64,000 nt of DNA from Desulfobacterales bacterium (GTDB lineage: Bacteria > Desulfobacterota > Desulfobacteria > Desulfobacterales > JAHEIW01). Each line of letters starts with the position of its first letter. Within the stretch, counting starts at the first letter, position 1. Below are positions 59,409 to 64,000 of this stretch, one piece after another. The notes under the pieces are model-generated. The model was not told where the DNA came from. It did no database searches and saw only the letters and a program-made list of their open reading frames with translations. Made by a program: the position numbers and the translations under genes. The stretch covers positions 1 to 64,000 of the forward strand of contig JASJAN010000017.1 of NCBI GenBank assembly GCA_030066985.1, read 5' to 3'.

Positions 59409-61472
59409 ATGGATGCTATTGCGGATAAACTCGAAAACGCTTTAAAGACGAATTTGACGGCCATACGGTCTGCGGTTGCAGAGCTGCCTGACGCCCGACT
59501 GCCATGGGATAGCGGTGACACGATTGATTTGGTTGCTCAGGGAAACCGGCTGATCGACTGCCTTGAAAATTGGCTGCTGGATGATGAACAAATGCAGATT
59601 TTAAGCATGCAGCCAGAACACCTGCTCACCCTGTATGCAGCGGCCTATCTGGTCGACATTGGCCTGACGGATGGCAGGCAGCAGCCGGCACCCCGCTACG
59701 GCGAGCCTCATTATATCCGCTCCGCTGAGCTGATCCGCGACAACTGGAAAGCGCTGGGAATTACCGATGCTGCTTTTGCCGACAACATTGCAGGCGTGTG
59801 CCTGAGTGCAGGATACGACAACAGCACTGACCTTGCAGCAGCGCTCACAAAGCATACAACGGTAAATGTAGCGCTGCTGGCCGCATGCCTTCAACTAGGA
59901 CGGGAGCTGGATTTATCAACAGCAACAACCCTATGGCAGATCTACAGCCACTTGCCGACACAAGATCGCTTTAAGCTTGGTGAGCTAAAAGACTATTTCA
60001 GCGTCTCTGATATCGGTCCCCACCCGTATTTAAACGGCACAATCCGCCTTAAAATCCAGTGCAGCGATCCTGAAATACACCGGGCTCTCAAACACCACGA
60101 ACGCTGGGTGCAGCAACTGCTTGAAAATATGAACCAAAGGGTGCGCCCGCGGTTTTTGTATTCCGATGTGATCTATGAAATCGAGCCCCAAGGGTATACG
60201 CCCATCGACTTGAAGTTTAATGTCGATTCCTCTGCCGGCCTGCAGCTGTTCATGGGCAACCGCTTATATTCGGACAAGCGTGTTTTTTTGCGCGAGCTGA
60301 TTCAGAACGCGGTGGATGCCTGCAACTACCGCAAGCTGGTCGATCCAGCCTATTCGCCGACCATATTGATTGAATTCAGCGATGATATCAGTGTCATCAA
60401 AATGCGCGACAACGGGATCGGCATGACGCGTCAGTGGATTGAAAAATATTTTCTGGCAATCGGTATCTCTTTTTACCAGTCCAACGAGATCAGAGATATC
60501 AATCAGGATACCCGGATTGATTTTGGATTTATCAGTCAGTTTGGCATTGGATTTTTATCCAGTTTTCTGGTGGCAAAAAAAATTGAGATCAAAACGCGCA
60601 AAGCAGGGCATGCCGGGCTGATGATTACGATTAGCGGCCTGCGAGATTATTTTGATGTCAGGATTTTAGACGAAGACCTACCGGTGGGCACCGAAGTGAT
60701 CCTGCATCTGAAGGCCTCGAAAATTAAATACTGCCGCAGCCTGGAATTTGCCGGCTACCTTAAAACCAATATTCGATTTTTGCAGATACCGGTCGGTTTC
60801 AAAGATGAGCAGGGCAAAACCATAACCATCGGCCGGGAGCAGCTTGCTTACAAAATCGCTAAAAGCGCTGGTCCCGTATTTCTGGCACCTCTGAAATTTA
60901 AAGACGCCGAGGGGTATGTTCGTCTGGGTGCAAAGAATTTAGGAGACCATATCCATGCCCTGGAAACCGCCAGCGGGGGGGTATCGGTGTTCCAGGACGG
61001 CATTTTTGTCACTCAGATCGCCGCCTTGCTCCCCGAAGGCGCCCGGCAGTATGTGGTTACCCGTATTAACCTGATGGGCCAGGATAAATGCGAGCTGAGC
61101 ATGGACCGCAACCGCATATTCTGGACAGCCGAGCAGCTTCATCATATTAAAAAGGTCATCCGCTATGGGCTGGTGGATGTGGCCAACCAGTTGATGAGCG
61201 TCGTTGAGGCCCAGGACGTATCGCAAAATACCCTCAACAGCATCATCAACAACCTGGCCATATTTTTTGACTTCAGTGACGTCGACGACCTGATGTACGA
61301 TCAGTTGTGTGAGCCGCTGCGCAAAAAAGTTGAAAAGCGATTCAGGGATTTTGTGCGCATCAGTTTTTCCCAGAAGCAGCGTGTCAGCGGCACAGTTGAA
61401 GCAGACGGCTATAACGAGATCTGGCAGCGCGCGGTTCTTCAATCCTTTGTTAAGCCAAAAGACGCTAATTAA
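59409..61472 (+). CDS. Hsp90-like GHKL ATPase with degenerate HD-like N-terminus
   Basis: The protein (687 residues) has an N-terminal helical region (about 70-200) like an HD domain with the HD pair weakened (YLVDIGLT). The GHKL ATPase part (about 275-450) has an N box (RELIQNAVDACNYRK), G1 box (IKMRDNGIGMTRQWIEKYFLAIG), G2 (FGFISQFGIGFLSSFLVA) and a middle domain like HtpG (TRINLMGQDKCELSMDRNRIF). It lacks a standard HtpG C-terminal dimerisation domain. It should be an ATP-driven chaperone-like machine. It converges on the Clp-like gene downstream. No strong ribosome site. Confidence 0.82.
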   Translation: MDAIADKLENALKTNLTAIRSAVAELPDARLPWDSGDTIDLVAQGNRLIDCLENWLLDDEQMQILSMQPEHLLTLYAAAYLVDIGLTDGRQQPAPRYGEPHYIRSAELIRDNWKALGITDAAFADNIAGVCLSAGYDNSTDLAAALTKHTTVNVALLAACLQLGRELDLSTATTLWQIYSHLPTQDRFKLGELKDYFSVSDIGPHPYLNGTIRLKIQCSDPEIHRALKHHERWVQQLLENMNQRVRPRFLYSDVIYEIEPQGYTPIDLKFNVDSSAGLQLFMGNRLYSDKRVFLRELIQNAVDACNYRKLVDPAYSPTILIEFSDDISVIKMRDNGIGMTRQWIEKYFLAIGISFYQSNEIRDINQDTRIDFGFISQFGIGFLSSFLVAKKIEIKTRKAGHAGLMITISGLRDYFDVRILDEDLPVGTEVILHLKASKIKYCRSLEFAGYLKTNIRFLQIPVGFKDEQGKTITIGREQLAYKIAKSAGPVFLAPLKFKDAEGYVRLGAKNLGDHIHALETASGGVSVFQDGIFVTQIAALLPEGARQYVVTRINLMGQDKCELSMDRNRIFWTAEQLHHIKKVIRYGLVDVANQLMSVVEAQDVSQNTLNSIINNLAIFFDFSDVDDLMYDQLCEPLRKKVEKRFRDFVRISFSQKQRVSGTVEADGYNEIWQRAVLQSFVKPKDAN

Positions 61473-61556
61473 TTGATTGGGTAAATGGTTAATTAAAAAG
61501 AACCAGGTTTAAGGGCAACACTATTGGGACTGCAGTGAATGCCGCATGGTCACCTT

Positions 61557-64000
61557 TTAACCAAACAGGTCGAAATCGCCCCCCAGTACTCTATCGATGA
61601 GGCCGGTGCGGTAGTTTCGCACGGCATCGCGAACGAGTGGTGAGGGTTCGCGCCGGTAGCGTCTGACAACGATTGCTCTGGCGGTTTTTTCAGCTGACAA
61701 ACCGAATTTAGCCTGACGTAACTGATCTTGTTTGCCGCTTGTCGGCGATTCGGGCTGTCCTACAACTTTTACCCGAACGCTAATCCGGTCGTAAGAAGTA
61801 CCTTTTTTTGGAATTTCCAGCACGTGTAAACCAGATTCTGGCTTGAGGATAGAATAGGCGCCGAGCCCGCTGATAGCTAAAATAATAGAATCTGCGGCCG
61901 AATCAGAAGTTCCAAGGCTCTCAAGCAGGTCCTGGCGCATTCGTCGATTATGGCACCACCGCTGATACATCTCCTGAAGCTGTTTGATGAATGACGCGCC
62001 GGGCTGCTCCGGCGATGAAGGAGCTGGACCTGATTCGAGCATAAGGTAGGCATCCTGCGGAAGATTCTGATTGAGGCTCTGGTTGGCTTCGTCTAAAAGA
62101 TAAAGCTGTTCTGCTAAACGCGTAATGATTTTCCTGGAGTAAATTCGCTTGGTTCTATCATCCGGGCCTTTGAGTCGTCTTAACAAAGACCCAGCGGTTT
62201 TGAGTGCAGCTTCAATGCGATCCATGAACTCAACCCGGCCAAGCACAGCATAGCAGTCCGGTTTCTGCCAGAATTCAGGACCGGCAATTTGCTGCAAAGC
62301 ATCACTTTTTTGAGCCTGCCAGTCGGATGAAGCAACCGACCGGCTGATATGTGAATAAATGTCGGCCAAATGATCGGCTTCGGTTTTCAGCCCTTCGGAT
62401 GCCAGGATCATCTTTTTCACACCGGGTGTCAGAAAGGATACTTCCTCGGTCGGCTTCAGGGGATCGCTATCGGCGGGAACGCTCAGCGGAGCATCCGGAT
62501 CAATAAATTCCACCTCGATGCTGTTGTTGTCCGATCGGACGAACAAAAATTGATCGCCTTCAGGATGCTGGTGATTGACAATGGTCATGGATAGCGGCGC
62601 CAGAAGATATTGTTCGATGGCACGCTTGAGAGGCCTAGCGCCCAGATCTCTGGTAAAGCCTTTCTCCAAAAGGAAATTAATAGCCGATTCTTCCCACTCC
62701 ACTGCCCATTCACGATTGCGAAGACCGCGGCGTTCCAGTGCCATGTCAAGTTCTTTAAAAAGAATCTCATGCATGACCGAACGGCTAAGAGGGTGAAATA
62801 CCACGACACGGTCCAGTCGGTTGACAAACTCGCGCCGGAAAGTGCTGCCAATCGCTTTTTGTACCTGATGCATGGAAAAGGAGCTGGCATCGGGATTGAA
62901 CCCAATGCCGTCACCGGGCTTGATGGTAGCCCCCAGGTTGGAGGTCAGAATGATAATGGCATAGCGAAAATTAGCGGTGTTTCCCTGTCGATCGGTGAGC
63001 CGACCATCATCAAACACCTGCAGAAAAAGGTCCCAGATGTTGGGGTGGGCTTTTTCAAATTCGTCCAGCAACACAACAGAGAAGGGCTGCTTACGGATTT
63101 CATTGACCAGTGCGCCGGCGCCGGAAAAACCGTCTTTTGCAGCACTCCCCAGAATGCGGTCCTCCGATTCGGCGATTTTGAATTCGCTCATGTCCAGTCG
63201 AATCATACGCTCCGGAGAGCCGAAGAGAAACTGGGCCAATGCTTTGGCAATCTCGGTTTTCCCTGTCCCGGTGGGGCCGGCAAACAAGAACACCCCCAGA
63301 GGACGCATCGGATCGGTCAGGCCGGCTTTGATCATAGCGATGCGCTCCACAAGACAGTCCACAGCCTCGGCCTGCCCCAGCACGTGTTGCTGGAAAAGCG
63401 CGCGTAGCTCGCTGATATCCAAACCTTCGCGCTCATCGAGAATGGTCCGCGGCAGGCCGGTAATATGAGACAGGGTACGGTACAAATCATCGATACTCAA
63501 AGCCCGCACGGGTTCTCCATCAGTTAGCAAACCCTGGCTCGTGATCTTTAAAAAATCGAGCAGATTACCCGGCGCAGCACTATCACCCAAAAATTGTTTG
63601 ACCATCTGCTGGGCTTCCAACAATGCTTCGCGTTCAATCAGAGGTGCTTGGCCATCCTGGATGGTCTGAAGCCCTGCCCATTTTTTGGCCAGCTCCAATG
63701 TCAGACCATCATCCAGTGCTTCTATATGAATAATGTCAAAAGTGGTTTTGATACGCGGATTCTCTCGGGTGATCTGCTCAAGGGCTGCTGGACGGACCTC
63801 GCCAACAATGGTTATTGCTCCGCTGTCGATATAGGGCATGAGCATATCTAAAATACCAGCCGGATTGTAGCGATGGCGGCCCGTATACATTAGCTCATGG
63901 AACCCGGGAACGAACCAGATCACTCCACGCCTGCGACCCAGGTTCTTGATGACTTCTAGCAGACGTTTTTCCAGCTCGCCCAGGTAGGATTGGCCGGCGA
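61557..64000 (-). CDS. Clp/Hsp100-like AAA+ ATPase, partial (5' end beyond window)
   Basis: The visible 813 residues run from the edge (AGQSYLGELEKRLLEVIKNL, matching the ClpB NBD1 pore-loop region AGxxYRGxFExRL). In NBD1 the Walker B segment is RRGVIWFVPGFHELMYTG, where PG replaces the DE of the normal IDEIH motif, so that ring is probably unable to hydrolyse ATP. NBD2 is intact: Walker A GPTGTGKTE, Walker B SVVLLDEFEKAHPNIWDLFLQVFDDGRLTDRQG and TSNLGA. A C-terminal region of about 320 residues unlike ClpB follows. It is a ClpA/B-like disaggregase or remodeller, with its first domain outside the window. The GTG at 63923 is internal. Confidence 0.87.
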   Translation of the reverse strand, partial: AGQSYLGELEKRLLEVIKNLGRRRGVIWFVPGFHELMYTGRHRYNPAGILDMLMPYIDSGAITIVGEVRPAALEQITRENPRIKTTFDIIHIEALDDGLTLELAKKWAGLQTIQDGQAPLIEREALLEAQQMVKQFLGDSAAPGNLLDFLKITSQGLLTDGEPVRALSIDDLYRTLSHITGLPRTILDEREGLDISELRALFQQHVLGQAEAVDCLVERIAMIKAGLTDPMRPLGVFLFAGPTGTGKTEIAKALAQFLFGSPERMIRLDMSEFKIAESEDRILGSAAKDGFSGAGALVNEIRKQPFSVVLLDEFEKAHPNIWDLFLQVFDDGRLTDRQGNTANFRYAIIILTSNLGATIKPGDGIGFNPDASSFSMHQVQKAIGSTFRREFVNRLDRVVVFHPLSRSVMHEILFKELDMALERRGLRNREWAVEWEESAINFLLEKGFTRDLGARPLKRAIEQYLLAPLSMTIVNHQHPEGDQFLFVRSDNNSIEVEFIDPDAPLSVPADSDPLKPTEEVSFLTPGVKKMILASEGLKTEADHLADIYSHISRSVASSDWQAQKSDALQQIAGPEFWQKPDCYAVLGRVEFMDRIEAALKTAGSLLRRLKGPDDRTKRIYSRKIITRLAEQLYLLDEANQSLNQNLPQDAYLMLESGPAPSSPEQPGASFIKQLQEMYQRWCHNRRMRQDLLESLGTSDSAADSIILAISGLGAYSILKPESGLHVLEIPKKGTSYDRISVRVKVVGQPESPTSGKQDQLRQAKFGLSAEKTARAIVVRRYRREPSPLVRDAVRNYRTGLIDRVLGGDFDLFG

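Noticed and set aside
1-64000. tRNA, rRNA, riboswitch or intact insertion sequence
   Set aside because: I found no cloverleaf with a T-loop GTTCRA pattern, no recognised riboswitch core and no transposase frame, though a dedicated covariance search was not possible here.

Overview
The window looks like a chromosomal stretch of a Desulfobacterota (deltaproteobacterial) anaerobe, probably a sediment-type sulfate reducer or relative. This is inferred from the gene families: a PAS/sigma-54 activator, a CAP-domain exoprotein with a degenerate CFI-box C-terminus, an APH-M23-class III aminotransferase fusion, an EF-Tu domain II-like protein, a 4Fe-4S protein, and a gene with an in-frame TGA that reads as a selenoprotein. 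GC content is moderate, coding density is loose, and degenerate dispersed repeats fill many gaps. I see no rRNA, tRNA, CRISPR array, intact insertion sequence or phage module.

Layout. 1-2130: a sigma-54 activator behind a cluster of GTTAACAC half sites, with a strong terminator. 2182-7503: envelope and small genes (EF-hand/Arg-Asp repeat protein, GNAT, lipoproteins, CI-like repressor, ComEA-like and four-helix-bundle proteins). 7686-16086: cysteine desulfurase, a two-metal-site hydrolase-like protein ending inside a 160-bp inverted-repeat element, a J-domain-like/peptidoglycan-binding protein, an OmpA-like lipoprotein, a CAP/PKD exoprotein and a threonine dehydratase. 16171-23239 (minus): Na/Pi cotransporter, cardiolipin synthase, a small membrane protein and a 1020-residue kinase-M23-aminotransferase fusion. 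23507-36279: 4Fe-4S protein, three ABM-fold paralogues, NTF2-like secreted proteins, SulP-STAS-cNMP transporter, short-chain dehydrogenase, very small membrane ORFs, HD protein and amidase. 36416-38158: an acidic ORF and a MinD/ParA-type ATPase broken by two in-frame stops. 38610-41097: a three-gene cassette ending in a phospholipase D-like protein. 41216-53392: glycoside-hydrolase-like protein, acyl-CoA ligase, small proteins, a trypco2-like repeat protein, the TGA-containing heavy-metal-associated protein at 48543-48851, TerB and a homocysteine methyltransferase-like protein. 53536-59146 (minus): methyltransferases, bactofilin, PilZ, lipoprotein and DJ-1/PfpI. 59409-64000: an Hsp90-like GHKL ATPase converging on a Clp/Hsp100-like ATPase that runs off the right edge.

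The most interesting points are these: (1) the selenoprotein candidate at 48543-48851, with a bacterial SECIS-like hairpin at the right distance; (2) the Hsp90-like/Clp-like convergent pair, where the Clp-like protein has lost its first Walker B acidic residues; (3) the coupled PLD cassette; (4) the symmetrical inverted-repeat element at 10856-11018 that supplies the end of a gene; (5) the doubly interrupted MinD-like gene. Functions come from reading translated sequence and recalled family motifs; no database search was run.
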